The notes under the pieces: model-generated
The model's input: the letters and a program-made list of their open reading frames with translations, nothing else
Databases searched by the model: none
What the model was told of the DNA's origin: nothing
Source of the DNA: Betaproteobacteria bacterium
GTDB taxonomy: Bacteria; Pseudomonadota; Gammaproteobacteria; Burkholderiales; Casimicrobiaceae
Assembly (NCBI GenBank): GCA_005888865.1
Contig: VBCL01000039.1
Location: 11,349 to 18,896 of the forward strand
DNA: 7,548 bases
Reading direction: 5' to 3'
Program-made: the position numbers and the translations under genes
Shown here: positions 1 through 5,822 of the stretch, piece by piece
How the letters are laid out: each line of letters starts with the position of its first letter
Numbering within the stretch: position 1 is the stretch's first letter

Positions 1-2
1 AC

Positions 3-101
3 GATGTGGCTGCCGCGGTCGCCTGGCTTTGCCTCCCGGAGTCGGGGGCCGTCAACGGGCAGGCGATCTCGGTTTCGGGCGGCGAAGTCATGGTGGGCTA
101 G
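3..101 (+). CDS. 3' end of a short-chain dehydrogenase/reductase (SDR), partial
   Basis: The window opens inside this gene; 32 codons and a TAG stop remain. The visible tail has an Asp-Val-Ala-Ala-Ala-Val segment, a Trp-Leu-Cys-Leu-Pro-Glu-Ser-Gly run, then Val-Asn-Gly-Gln and a Ser-Gly-Gly-Glu close to the end. This matches the usual C-terminus of classical SDRs, where the late helix is followed by a (V/I)xGQxxxVxGG motif near the substrate pocket. Known SDRs are NAD(P)-dependent oxidoreductases of about 250 residues, so the Rossmann fold and the Ser-Tyr-Lys catalytic residues lie outside the window. The stop codon overlaps the ribosome site of the MarR gene, so the two are probably co-transcribed. 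In a CoA-dependent aromatic operon an SDR would plausibly serve as a hydroxyacyl-CoA or ring-alcohol dehydrogenase; that role is inference. Confidence 0.85.
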   Translation, partial: DVAAAVAWLCLPESGAVNGQAISVSGGEVMVG

Positions 102-104
102 GGG
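100..104 (+). promoter_or_regulatory. Ribosome binding site that sets the MarR start
   Basis: AGGGG overlaps the SDR stop codon and sits 8 nt before a GTG at 113. This supports GTG 113 as the true start over the in-frame ATG at 29, which lies inside the SDR gene and would add 28 residues with no MarR likeness. Confidence 0.6.
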
Positions 105-112
105 CCACAGCG

Positions 113-601
113 GTGCACGCGTTCATCGATCCGGAGTCTCGCGTTCGGGATGCGCATCACGACGCGCTGCGCCTCTGGCTTCGGCTGTTCACCTGCTCTA
201 CCCTTGTCGAGCGCGCGATCCGGGTGCGCCTGCGCCGGGAATTCAATACCACGCTGCCGAGGTTCGATTTGCTGGCGCAGCTCGAGCGCAGTCCGGAAGG
301 CCTGAAGATGGGCGAGCTGTCGAAGCGCCTGATGGTGACGGGCGGCAATATCACCGGGCTCACCGATCAGCTCGTCAGGGAAGGACTGGTCAGGCGCCAG
401 CCGATCTCCGGCGACCGGCGGGCATTTGCCGTGCAGCTGACCAGGAAAGGCAAGCACGCGTTCGACGCGATGGCCTCGGCGCACGAGCAATGGGTGATCC
501 GGCTCCTGGCCGGATTGAGCGTCGCCGAGCGTCGCTCGCTCTACGCGTTGCTCGGCCGCGCGAAGGCGGCCGTGCGATCCGTTGCCGAGAACACAACATG
601 A
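113..601 (+). CDS. MarR-family transcriptional regulator
   Basis: A 162-residue winged-helix regulator, a normal length for MarR. The core runs from a dimerisation helix near residues 12-45 through the helix-turn-helix at about 64-90 (Leu-Lys-Met-Gly-Glu-Leu-Ser ... Gly-Asn-Ile-Thr-Gly-Leu) to the wing at 91-113, with the conserved Asp-Arg-Arg at 101-103 and Leu-Thr-Arg-Lys-Gly at 109-113. A C-terminal helix completes the dimer interface. GTG at 113 is chosen as start because of the AGGGG 8 nt upstream. The TGA stop overlaps the ATG of the aryl-CoA ligase (ATGA), so the two are translationally coupled. MarR relatives in aromatic-acid operons (BadR, CouR and similar) are repressors relieved by aromatic ligands, several of them aryl-CoA thioesters. 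By analogy this one may sense the ligase product or substrate. The ligand and operator are not visible here. Confidence 0.9.
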   Translation: MHAFIDPESRVRDAHHDALRLWLRLFTCSTLVERAIRVRLRREFNTTLPRFDLLAQLERSPEGLKMGELSKRLMVTGGNITGLTDQLVREGLVRRQPISGDRRAFAVQLTRKGKHAFDAMASAHEQWVIRLLAGLSVAERRSLYALLGRAKAAVRSVAENTT

Positions 602-2238
602 GTTACACATCGCACGTCGATACGTTCGCAAAAGACCATCTGCCGCCGCGCGAGCTCTGGCCCGAGTTCATTTTCGAACTTCCCGAGCTCGTCTACCCGG
701 ATCGGATGAATTGCGCCACGGAGCTCCTCGGCCGCGCGGTCGACCGCGGCTGGGGGCCGCGCACGGCGATCGTCGCGGCCGACGGCACGCGCTGGACCTA
801 TGCCGAGCTCCTCGCTCGCGCCAACCGCATTGCGCACGTCCTGGTCGATGATCTCGGACTGGTTCCGGGCAATCGCGTCCTGCTGCGCGGCACGAACCAT
901 CCCATGCTGGCCGCGTGCTGGTTCGCCGTGATCAAGGCCGGAGGCATCGCGGTGGGCACCATGCCGCTGCTGCGCGCGAAGGAGCTCACCGACATCGTCA
1001 ACAAGGCCGCCGTCACGCACGCGTTGTGCGATGCGAGGCTCGCCGACGAGCTGACGGCTGCGCTTCCCGCCTGTCCGACACTTACCCGTATCGCCTATTT
1101 CAACTCGGGCGCCGCGGACGGCATCGAGGCCCGCATGCAGCACAAGGCGGAGACATTCGACGATATCGCCACCGCCGCCGACGACACGTGCCTGATCGCC
1201 TTCACGTCGGGAACCACGGGAAGGCCCAAGGGAACGATGCATTTTCATCGCGATGTCCTGGCCGCCTGCGACTGCTGGCCGCGATCGACGCTGTGCGCTC
1301 GGGCCGATGATCTCTTCAGCGGCAGCCCGCCGCTCGCCTTCACCTTCGGGCTGGGCGGGCTCCTGCTCTTTCCGCTGCGTATCGGTGCGGCGACACTGCT
1401 TCTGGAGAAAGCTCCGCCGGATGCGCTGCTCGCGGCGATCGCGCAACATCGCATCGGCGTGCTGTTCACCGCGCCCACCTCGTATCGGGCGATGGCGGCG
1501 CAGGTCGGGCATTACGACCTGTCGAGCCTGCACAAATGCGTGGCCGCGGGTGAGGCGCTTCCCGCAGCCACGCGGAAGCTCTGGAAAGACGCCACCGGCA
1601 TCGAGATCATCGATGGCATCGGCACCACGGAATTGCTGCACATCTTCATTTCGCATGACGAAGCGCATGCGAAACCCGGCGCGACGGGGAAGCCGGTCCC
1701 CGGCTACCACGCTTGCATCATGGACGATGCCGGCCGCCCGGCGCCGAGGGGAACGATCGGCAGGCTGGCGGTGAAGGGCCCCACCGGTTGCCGCTATCTC
1801 GCCGACGAACGCCAGATGGATTACGTCAAGGACGGCTGGAACGTCACCGGCGACGCGTACTCGATCGACGAGGACGGCGATTTCATCTACCACGCGCGCA
1901 CCGACGACATGATCATCAGCGCGGGTTACAACATTGCCGGGCCGGAAGTCGAAGACGCGCTCCTTATGCATCCCGCGGTCGCCGAGTGCGGCGTGGTCGG
2001 TTCCCCTGACGAGCAACGCGGGGAGCTCGTCAAGGCGTTTGTCGTGCTGAAGACCGGCCACGACGCCGGCGCCGCCATGGCGCACGAGCTGCAGGAATTC
2101 GTCAAGCGTGCGATCGCTCCGTACAAGTACCCGCGGGCGATCGAATTCACGGCGAGCCTGCCGCGCACCGAGACCGGCAAGCTCCAGCGCTTTCGGCTCC
2201 GTCAGCAGGAACGCGCCAAGGCAGCGTCACGGTCGTGA
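598..2238 (+). CDS. Aryl-CoA ligase, probably 2-aminobenzoate-CoA ligase (benzoate-CoA ligase family)
   Basis: A 546-residue ATP-dependent acyl-adenylate enzyme that would activate an aromatic acid to its CoA thioester in the cytoplasm. The ATG at 598 overlaps the MarR stop. A longer open frame exists upstream, but it is the reading shadow of the SDR and MarR genes. Family motifs are intact: the phosphate loop Thr-Ser-Gly-Thr-Thr-Gly-Arg-Pro-Lys-Gly at 203-212, Gly-Ile-Gly-Thr-Thr-Glu at 340-345, Gly-Asp at 418-419, the hinge region Arg-Thr-Asp-Asp-Met-Ile-Ile-Ser-Ala-Gly at 434-443, and the C-terminal Thr-Gly-Lys with catalytic Lys528. The N-terminus (Asp-His-Leu-Pro-Pro ... Pro-Glu) and the Met-His-Phe-His-Arg-Asp after the phosphate loop resemble 2-aminobenzoate-CoA ligases of the Azoarcus evansii AbmG type, from memory of the family. 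Close alternatives are a benzoate- or hydroxybenzoate-CoA ligase; substrate cannot be fixed from sequence. A Rid-family gene follows after 66 nt. General activity is near certain; substrate is moderate. Confidence 0.93.
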   Translation: MSYTSHVDTFAKDHLPPRELWPEFIFELPELVYPDRMNCATELLGRAVDRGWGPRTAIVAADGTRWTYAELLARANRIAHVLVDDLGLVPGNRVLLRGTNHPMLAACWFAVIKAGGIAVGTMPLLRAKELTDIVNKAAVTHALCDARLADELTAALPACPTLTRIAYFNSGAADGIEARMQHKAETFDDIATAADDTCLIAFTSGTTGRPKGTMHFHRDVLAACDCWPRSTLCARADDLFSGSPPLAFTFGLGGLLLFPLRIGAATLLLEKAPPDALLAAIAQHRIGVLFTAPTSYRAMAAQVGHYDLSSLHKCVAAGEALPAATRKLWKDATGIEIIDGIGTTELLHIFISHDEAHAKPGATGKPVPGYHACIMDDAGRPAPRGTIGRLAVKGPTGCRYLADERQMDYVKDGWNVTGDAYSIDEDGDFIYHARTDDMIISAGYNIAGPEVEDALLMHPAVAECGVVGSPDEQRGELVKAFVVLKTGHDAGAAMAHELQEFVKRAIAPYKYPRAIEFTASLPRTETGKLQRFRLRQQERAKAASRS

Positions 2239-2304
2239 CCGCGCGGCCTGCAGGAAACGCAGCGAAACCAAGCGCAACTCCGCACCAATCCAAAAGGAAA
2301 CGCC

Positions 2305-2703
2305 ATGCAGATTCTGCAACCGCCGGGGTGGGCGACGCCGCGAGGTTACGCGAACGGCATCGCCGCGACCGGGCGCATCGTGTTCGTCGCCGGGCAGGTG
2401 GGCTGGAACGCGAACGGCGCATTCGAATCGCGCGATTTCGTGGCTCAGTCGCGTCAGGCGTTGGCCAACATCGTCGCGGTGCTGGCCGAAGCGGGTGGGC
2501 GGCCCGAGCATATCGCGCGAATGACCTGGTACGTCGTCGACAAGGATGAATACCTCGCGAGCCTGACGGCACTCGGCCGCGCGTATCGCGAGGTGATCGG
2601 CAGCCATTTCCCGGTGATGACGGCAGTCCAGGTCGTGGCGCTGATCGAAGACGGAGCCAAAGTCGAGATCGAAGCGACTGCCGTGGTTCCGGCAGCGGCG
2701 TAA
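2305..2703 (+). CDS. Rid-family (YjgF/YER057c/UK114) protein lacking the catalytic arginine
   Basis: A 132-residue protein of the size and pattern of the trimeric Rid superfamily. AAGGA at 2294-2298, 6 nt before the ATG, fixes the start. Visible landmarks are Gly-Gln-Val-Gly near 31-34, Met-Thr-Trp-Tyr-Val-Val near 73-78, Phe-Pro at 102-103 and Lys-Val-Glu-Ile-Glu-Ala around 119-124. In active RidA imine/enamine deaminases the segment after Phe-Pro reads Ala-Arg, and that Arg (Arg105 in the E. coli protein) binds the substrate carboxylate. Here it is Val104-Met105. The Glu equivalent to RidA Glu120 is kept (Glu121). So this is more likely a member of the non-arginine Rid subgroups, whose reactions are mostly unknown, than a standard 2-aminoacrylate deaminase. 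Its place after the ligase suggests a task in the same aromatic pathway, perhaps on a ring enamine or imine formed from 2-aminobenzoyl-CoA. That task is inference. Confidence 0.9.
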   Translation: MQILQPPGWATPRGYANGIAATGRIVFVAGQVGWNANGAFESRDFVAQSRQALANIVAVLAEAGGRPEHIARMTWYVVDKDEYLASLTALGRAYREVIGSHFPVMTAVQVVALIEDGAKVEIEATAVVPAAA

Positions 2704-2727
2704 GTTCTTGCCATCGCCAACGAGCGA

Positions 2728-2744
2728 CGCGGCCGAAAGCCGCG
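2728..2744. terminator. GC-rich hairpin between convergent genes, possible terminator
   Basis: CGCGGC, a five-base CGAAA loop and GCCGCG form a perfect 6-bp stem in the 57-nt gap between the Rid gene and the convergent esterase gene. The position suits a transcription end for either strand. There is no run of T on either side, so it does not meet the usual intrinsic-terminator form. Confidence 0.4.
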
Positions 2745-2760
2745 CCGCAGGCGACTTAGG

Positions 2761-4485
2761 CTAGTCAGGTGATGGATCGGTATTGGCTTTGGTGCTCGTT
2801 TCGTACGGCTTTTCGATCGTCAGCGTATCGATCAGATTGTCCTTGTTTTGCGTTTCGCAGTGGAAGCTCGCCTGATCGTCCGTGCTGCCGCTGCCGTTGT
2901 AGACCAGCGCGTTCGGATACATGCAGATCTTGCGGGTTCGGACCACGGCCGTGCCCGTCGCGTCCTTTTGTGCAGCCACGACGTAGTCCGGCGCGACGCC
3001 ATGCTCGACCCAGTTCACGAGCGCTGCGAAAAGGTCCTCGCCGACGATTGCCGGACCTTGCGGGCCAGCGAACGGACCGGTGGCCGCATACGGGCCGCAA
3101 TGCGAGTTATTGGGATACGGGAAGTAGCGGTAGTACTTCTGCGTCTCCTTGTAGTTGCCTTGCAGCACGCTGTCATAGTAGTGGTAGGTTCCGCGCGGAA
3201 AGATGAGGAAATCCATAAGCCCGTGATATGTGATCATCTTCCCGCCGGCGTTGCGGAACGCCTTCAGGTCATCGTCCGTGCCGATCACGTCGTTGAACTT
3301 CGCAATCGACGTCAGCATGTCGTTGACGAAAGAGGCTTCCGTCACCGTGTGCCAGTCGAAGCCCGGATTCTGGTGAATCCAATACTTGAAGTGATCGGTT
3401 GCGATGGAGAACGGGTTCGTGCCCGCCAGGCCGCCCAGGATCGTGCCGCGCTCGAGGCCGTACCATACCTGGTTCCCGTTGGCGTCCGTGGGACCATTCC
3501 AGATCTTGTTCACCGCGGAAGCTTCCGCTGGCGTCAGGCAGTTCGGATCGGCGGATGGCCCCCCGTTCGCTTTGCAGACGAATGCCGTCGCGTTGTAAGT
3601 GCATGCGCGCGGGTCCTGAATGATTCCGTCGGGAATTCCATCCTGGGCGTCGCATGCCGCGATCGCTGCGCTTGAAACCGCATTGAGTTTGGCTGATGCG
3701 ATCGGCGCGCCGACTTCCTGGTTCATCACGACCTCCGGCCACAGCTCGGCGGTAATGAACCGGTCCCAGTTGAAGGCGTTCGCGCCGGCGAGAATGCCGT
3801 CGAAGTCCTGCGGGAAGTTCTGCGCCTGATAATGGCCCTGCCGACCGCCGGTCGAGCAGCCCATCCAATACTTGCGGACGGGCTCCGTGCCGTAATACAC
3901 CTCCGCGAGCTTCACCCCCCAGACGTGCTGCTCGTGGATTCCATCCGAGGCGAAATCCTCGATCAGTCCGAAATTGAGCGTGCCGTCCGGATTGAGCGCG
4001 AAGCTTCCGCCGGGTGTTACGCTCGAATTGTGGCCGGTATCGGTCGACGTGCCGACGTAGCCAAGATTGGTGGAGGAGGTGACGCCTCCGACTTGGCCGG
4101 CGTACCCACCGCCGCCAAGATCGCGGTTCTTGCCGTTCCAGGCGCCTTGCGCACCGCCTGCGCCACCATCGGCTACGGAGAGCGGCAGGCCGACACGAAT
4201 CTTGAGCTGCTGGCTTTGACCGGGCAGGTAGCCCGCGGCCGGACCCGATTCACCCGAGAACGTGAAATCCACTCGGCAGTAGGGCGTGATCGGCGGGGTC
4301 GTACTCGCGGGCTGCAGAGCTGCCGTAAGCCCGCTTATCTGCGTATTCCCCGCCAAGCCGAAAGCGGGATCGGTTGCGAGCTGCCCGCATGTCGGCAGCG
4401 CGACCGCTGGCCCCGACAGCGCAAACAACGACAAGGCGGTGGTCGCGAGCGAGATCGCGGCCATTGGACGCACACGGCGGTTCAT
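2761..4485 (-). CDS. Secreted tannase/feruloyl esterase-family alpha/beta hydrolase
   Basis: A 574-residue exported ester hydrolase of the tannase family (Pfam PF07519 by type). The ATG at 4485 has a strong AGGAGG 5 nt upstream. Residues 1-29 form a signal peptide (basic Asn-Arg-Arg-Val-Arg, hydrophobic core, Ala-Val-Ala before the likely cut at 29/30). The CS-D-HC signature is complete: Cys210-Ser211-Thr-Gly-Gly nucleophile motif, Asp425 in His-Gly-Leu-Met-Asp, and His462-Cys463. A calcium-loop pattern in the lid is Asp279, Asp282, Ile284, Asp286, Ile288. Ten cysteines (33, 70, 210, 278, 295, 304, 316, 463, 521, 543) fit five disulfides as known for fungal FaeB and MHETase, with Cys210-Cys463 bracing the active site. 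Family members cleave gallate, ferulate and related aromatic esters. The neighbouring box genes suggest it may release benzoate-type acids, but substrate is unknown. It lies 341 nt downstream of the AraC gene on the same strand and probably has its own promoter. Parts of the gene look lower in GC than the neighbours. Confidence 0.93.
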   Translation of the reverse strand: MNRRVRPMAAISLATTALSLFALSGPAVALPTCGQLATDPAFGLAGNTQISGLTAALQPASTTPPITPYCRVDFTFSGESGPAAGYLPGQSQQLKIRVGLPLSVADGGAGGAQGAWNGKNRDLGGGGYAGQVGGVTSSTNLGYVGTSTDTGHNSSVTPGGSFALNPDGTLNFGLIEDFASDGIHEQHVWGVKLAEVYYGTEPVRKYWMGCSTGGRQGHYQAQNFPQDFDGILAGANAFNWDRFITAELWPEVVMNQEVGAPIASAKLNAVSSAAIAACDAQDGIPDGIIQDPRACTYNATAFVCKANGGPSADPNCLTPAEASAVNKIWNGPTDANGNQVWYGLERGTILGGLAGTNPFSIATDHFKYWIHQNPGFDWHTVTEASFVNDMLTSIAKFNDVIGTDDDLKAFRNAGGKMITYHGLMDFLIFPRGTYHYYDSVLQGNYKETQKYYRYFPYPNNSHCGPYAATGPFAGPQGPAIVGEDLFAALVNWVEHGVAPDYVVAAQKDATGTAVVRTRKICMYPNALVYNGSGSTDDQASFHCETQNKDNLIDTLTIEKPYETSTKANTDPSPD

Positions 4486-4490
4486 GATTT

Positions 4491-4496
4491 CCTCCT
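4491..4496 (-). promoter_or_regulatory. Strong ribosome binding site of the esterase gene
   Basis: AGGAGG (CCTCCT on the plus strand) lies 5 nt before the esterase ATG. It is the closest match to the Shine-Dalgarno consensus in the window and fixes this start. Confidence 0.8.
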
Positions 4497-4677
4497 AGGC
4501 GCTAAAGATTTCGAGTTCCTTACCCGCGGATGCGGGGCGGCGACTTCGAATCGAATCGCGCCACGATCGTAGCAACCGCCCACTCGCGGGGCTTCCGTAT
4601 TCTTGCGCGCAGATGCGGCAATCTTGCGCTTCGACTCCGAAGAGAGTCGGCTAGGCTATTGAGGATCACCTGTGTGC

Positions 4678-4695
4678 ATGACGAGGGTTCGTCAT
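4678..4695. repeat. Perfect stem-loop ATGACGA/TCGTCAT
   Basis: A 7-bp perfect inverted repeat with a 4-base loop (GGGT). Its right arm shares two bases (4694-4695) with the larger palindrome that follows, so only one of the two can be fully extruded or folded at a time. Confidence 0.6.
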
Positions 4696-4725
4696 TCCCG
4701 CTCAGTTACGTAACTAAGCGGGAAT
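4694..4725. repeat. 32-bp near-perfect palindrome, ATTCCCGCT...AGCGGGAAT
   Basis: Outer arms ATTCCCGCT and AGCGGGAAT (9 bp) enclose a perfect 12-bp inner palindrome, AGTTACGTAACT. The only mismatch is C4703 against A4716. The outer arms match the ATTCCC/GGGAAT theme of dispersed intergenic repeats such as neisserial dRS3 and the common GTCATTCCCGC...GCGGGAATCCAG repeats of many proteobacteria, though the inner part is longer than in dRS3. It lies about 100 nt after the AraC stop and could end that transcript or be a mobile repeat remnant. It has no T-run. Confidence 0.7.
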
Positions 4726-4764
4726 CCAGCGTCTTTTCCGTAGGACGACACTGGGCCCGCTGGA
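4725..4764. repeat. Inverted repeat TCCAGCG/CGCTGGA
   Basis: Seven-bp perfect arms at 4725-4731 and 4758-4764 are separated by 26 nt. The left arm starts on the last base of the preceding palindrome, continuing the interlocked layout. Confidence 0.5.
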
Positions 4765-4768
4765 GCCT

Positions 4769-4790
4769 GCCCTGAGCGTAGTCGAAGGGC
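4769..4790. repeat. Short inverted repeat GCCCT/AGGGC, dispersed-repeat-like
   Basis: Five-bp arms GCCCT (4769-4773) and AGGGC (4786-4790) flank GAGCGTAGTCGA. The whole resembles the widespread CCCTGAGC...GTCGAAGGG intergenic repeat seen in many GC-rich proteobacterial genomes; this likeness is from memory, not a search. Confidence 0.45.
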
Positions 4791-4826
4791 GAGGACGACG
4801 ACCCATCGGTTGAACCCGCCGCGTCC

Positions 4827-5777
4827 TCAGGAACTGCTTCGGTCGTGGCGTGGCGTGCGGCCGGTGATCTTGCGATAGACGTCGGCGAAATGGCTTTGGC
4901 TTGCGAAGCCGAGCGACAAGGCAATGTCGCCAATCGGTAGATCCGTCGACGCCAGCATCTTGCGCGCCCGGCCAACCCGCTCGCGGATCACGAATTGATG
5001 CGGCGTCATGCCGGTCGTCTGCTTGAAGCAGCGGGCGAAATGGAACGGACTTATGTTGGCGACGGCCGCAAGTCGCTCGATCGTCAGCGGCTCCGAAAGG
5101 TTCTTACCGATGTGTTCGGTGGTGCGCGCAAGCTGCCTCGATGATAGGGGAGCGATGCGTCGATCCGCGCCCGGCGCGCTGGCGCACAAGGATGCGACAC
5201 GGGAGGCGAGTGCCAGTGAAAGCGCTTCGCCATACGCGGTGCCCGTCGGGCATCCCGATTCGATCTCCGAGCGCATGAGCTCGAGCAAGGTCGCAACGCG
5301 CGCATCCTGGACGCCGATGTACACGTCGAACAGCGCGTCGGTGCGTCCGAAGGCATCGATCGGATTCGGGTCCGCGCCGATGTCCCGAATCGCCACCACG
5401 ATGGCTTCGGCCCGGCTGCCCTTCCACGAGAGACGCTCGAACTCGTACCCGCGGCTCACGAAGCAGAAGGAACCGAGCGAGAGACGGCGCCTCGCGTCGG
5501 GCATGTCGGTACGGAAGCGGATGTCGCAGGTTCCGGCCGCGACGAAGAACAACAGATGGTCGGGGGCGGAGACGCGTTCGAGCGTTCCTCTCGGCGGAAT
5601 GCGCACGTGCTCGAGGCGGTACCCGCGCCAGAATCGCCCCGATTCGCGCAAGAGCCGATTCCGCGCGCAGAAAGGATGCGGTTCGCCATCGACGACCAGC
5701 TCGATCCGCGGACCCTGAAGGTCGGTCCGATGCGTCGCGAGCTTCGCGCTTTGCTGCGCCGATGCGTCGCGTCCCAT
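4827..5777 (-). CDS. AraC-family transcriptional regulator
   Basis: A 316-residue DNA-binding regulator. The ATG at 5777 has GGAG 8 nt upstream. The N-terminal part (about 20-175) is a beta-rich cupin-like sensor domain of the AraC-binding type, with Asp-His-Leu-Leu-Phe-Phe at 73-78 and Leu-Gly-Ser-Phe-Cys-Phe-Val at 101-107. The C-terminal part is a typical two-helix-turn-helix AraC domain: first motif at about 230-254 (Leu-Thr-Ile-Glu-Arg-Leu-Ala ... Ser-Pro-Phe-His-Phe-Ala-Arg-Cys-Phe-Lys), second at about 281-305 (Ile-Gly-Asp-Ile-Ala-Leu-Ser-Leu-Gly-Phe-Ala ... Ser-His-Phe), ending Arg-Lys-Ile-Thr-Gly-Arg-Thr-Pro. Both halves are complete. The gene starts 45 nt after boxA on the same strand, so read-through from the box genes is possible, and the esterase lies downstream. 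It could activate either group. Box operons are often controlled by BoxR, a different protein type, which is not in this window. The ligand is unknown. Confidence 0.92.
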   Translation of the reverse strand: MGRDASAQQSAKLATHRTDLQGPRIELVVDGEPHPFCARNRLLRESGRFWRGYRLEHVRIPPRGTLERVSAPDHLLFFVAAGTCDIRFRTDMPDARRRLSLGSFCFVSRGYEFERLSWKGSRAEAIVVAIRDIGADPNPIDAFGRTDALFDVYIGVQDARVATLLELMRSEIESGCPTGTAYGEALSLALASRVASLCASAPGADRRIAPLSSRQLARTTEHIGKNLSEPLTIERLAAVANISPFHFARCFKQTTGMTPHQFVIRERVGRARKMLASTDLPIGDIALSLGFASQSHFADVYRKITGRTPRHDRSSS

Positions 5778-5805
5778 GATCAGAACTCCGATGGCCTACG
5801 AGCGA

Positions 5806-5815
5806 GCGATATCGC
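5806..5815. repeat. 10-bp perfect palindrome GCGATATCGC between boxA and the AraC gene
   Basis: The palindrome lies in the 45-nt gap after the boxA stop. GAGCG (5800-5804) and CGCTC (5820-5824) form a wider inverted pair around it, slightly off centre, with the right arm reaching into the boxA stop. It could be a weak stem-loop at the end of the box message or a binding site. There is no T-run. Confidence 0.35.
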
Positions 5816-5822
5816 GCGACGC

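Larger units (their letters stand above)
4486..4826. other. Non-coding gap between the AraC gene and the esterase gene
   Basis: This 341-nt stretch separates two minus-strand genes, so it should hold the end of the AraC transcript and the esterase promoter. No open frame here resembles a protein. The left half (4486-4677) has two small stem-loops, at 4523-4536 (5-bp stem, 4-nt loop) and 4632-4649 (CGACTC, 6-nt loop, GAGTCG). No convincing -35/-10 pair for the esterase was found by eye. The right half holds the inverted-repeat cluster listed separately. A further 6-bp inverted pair, GAGGAC at 4791-4796 and GTCCTC at 4823-4828, touches the AraC stop codon. Confidence 0.6.

Noticed and set aside
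29..112. Earlier ATG start for the MarR regulator
   Set aside because: It lies inside the SDR tail, has no ribosome site and adds low-complexity residues; GTG 113 has AGGGG 8 nt upstream.
4..597. In-frame upstream extension of the ligase from an ATG at 4
   Set aside because: The extra 198 residues are Arg/Ala/Gly-rich out-of-frame readings of the SDR and MarR genes. The ligase family begins near the ATG at 598.
541..2085. A 514-codon open frame on the minus strand opposite the ligase
   Set aside because: It mirrors the ligase gene in GC-rich DNA, its product is rich in Arg, Gly, Asp and Val with no recognisable motif, and the plus-strand frame has every motif of the adenylate-forming family.
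2848..3675. A 275-codon plus-strand frame opposite the esterase
   Set aside because: It is antisense to a gene with a full catalytic triad and signal peptide, and shows no family features of its own.
4600..4640. A sigma-70 promoter for the esterase (TTGCCG and AATACG-like boxes on the minus strand)
   Set aside because: The spacing is about 15 nt and both boxes are poor matches, so it cannot be told from chance.
4530..4775. A possible 81-residue plus-strand protein in the AraC-esterase gap
   Set aside because: It runs through the inverted-repeat cluster, has no ribosome site and no recognisable sequence.
4678..4790. CRISPR array or tRNA as explanation for the repeats
   Set aside because: The repeats are inverted and different from each other, with no regular spacers and no cloverleaf.
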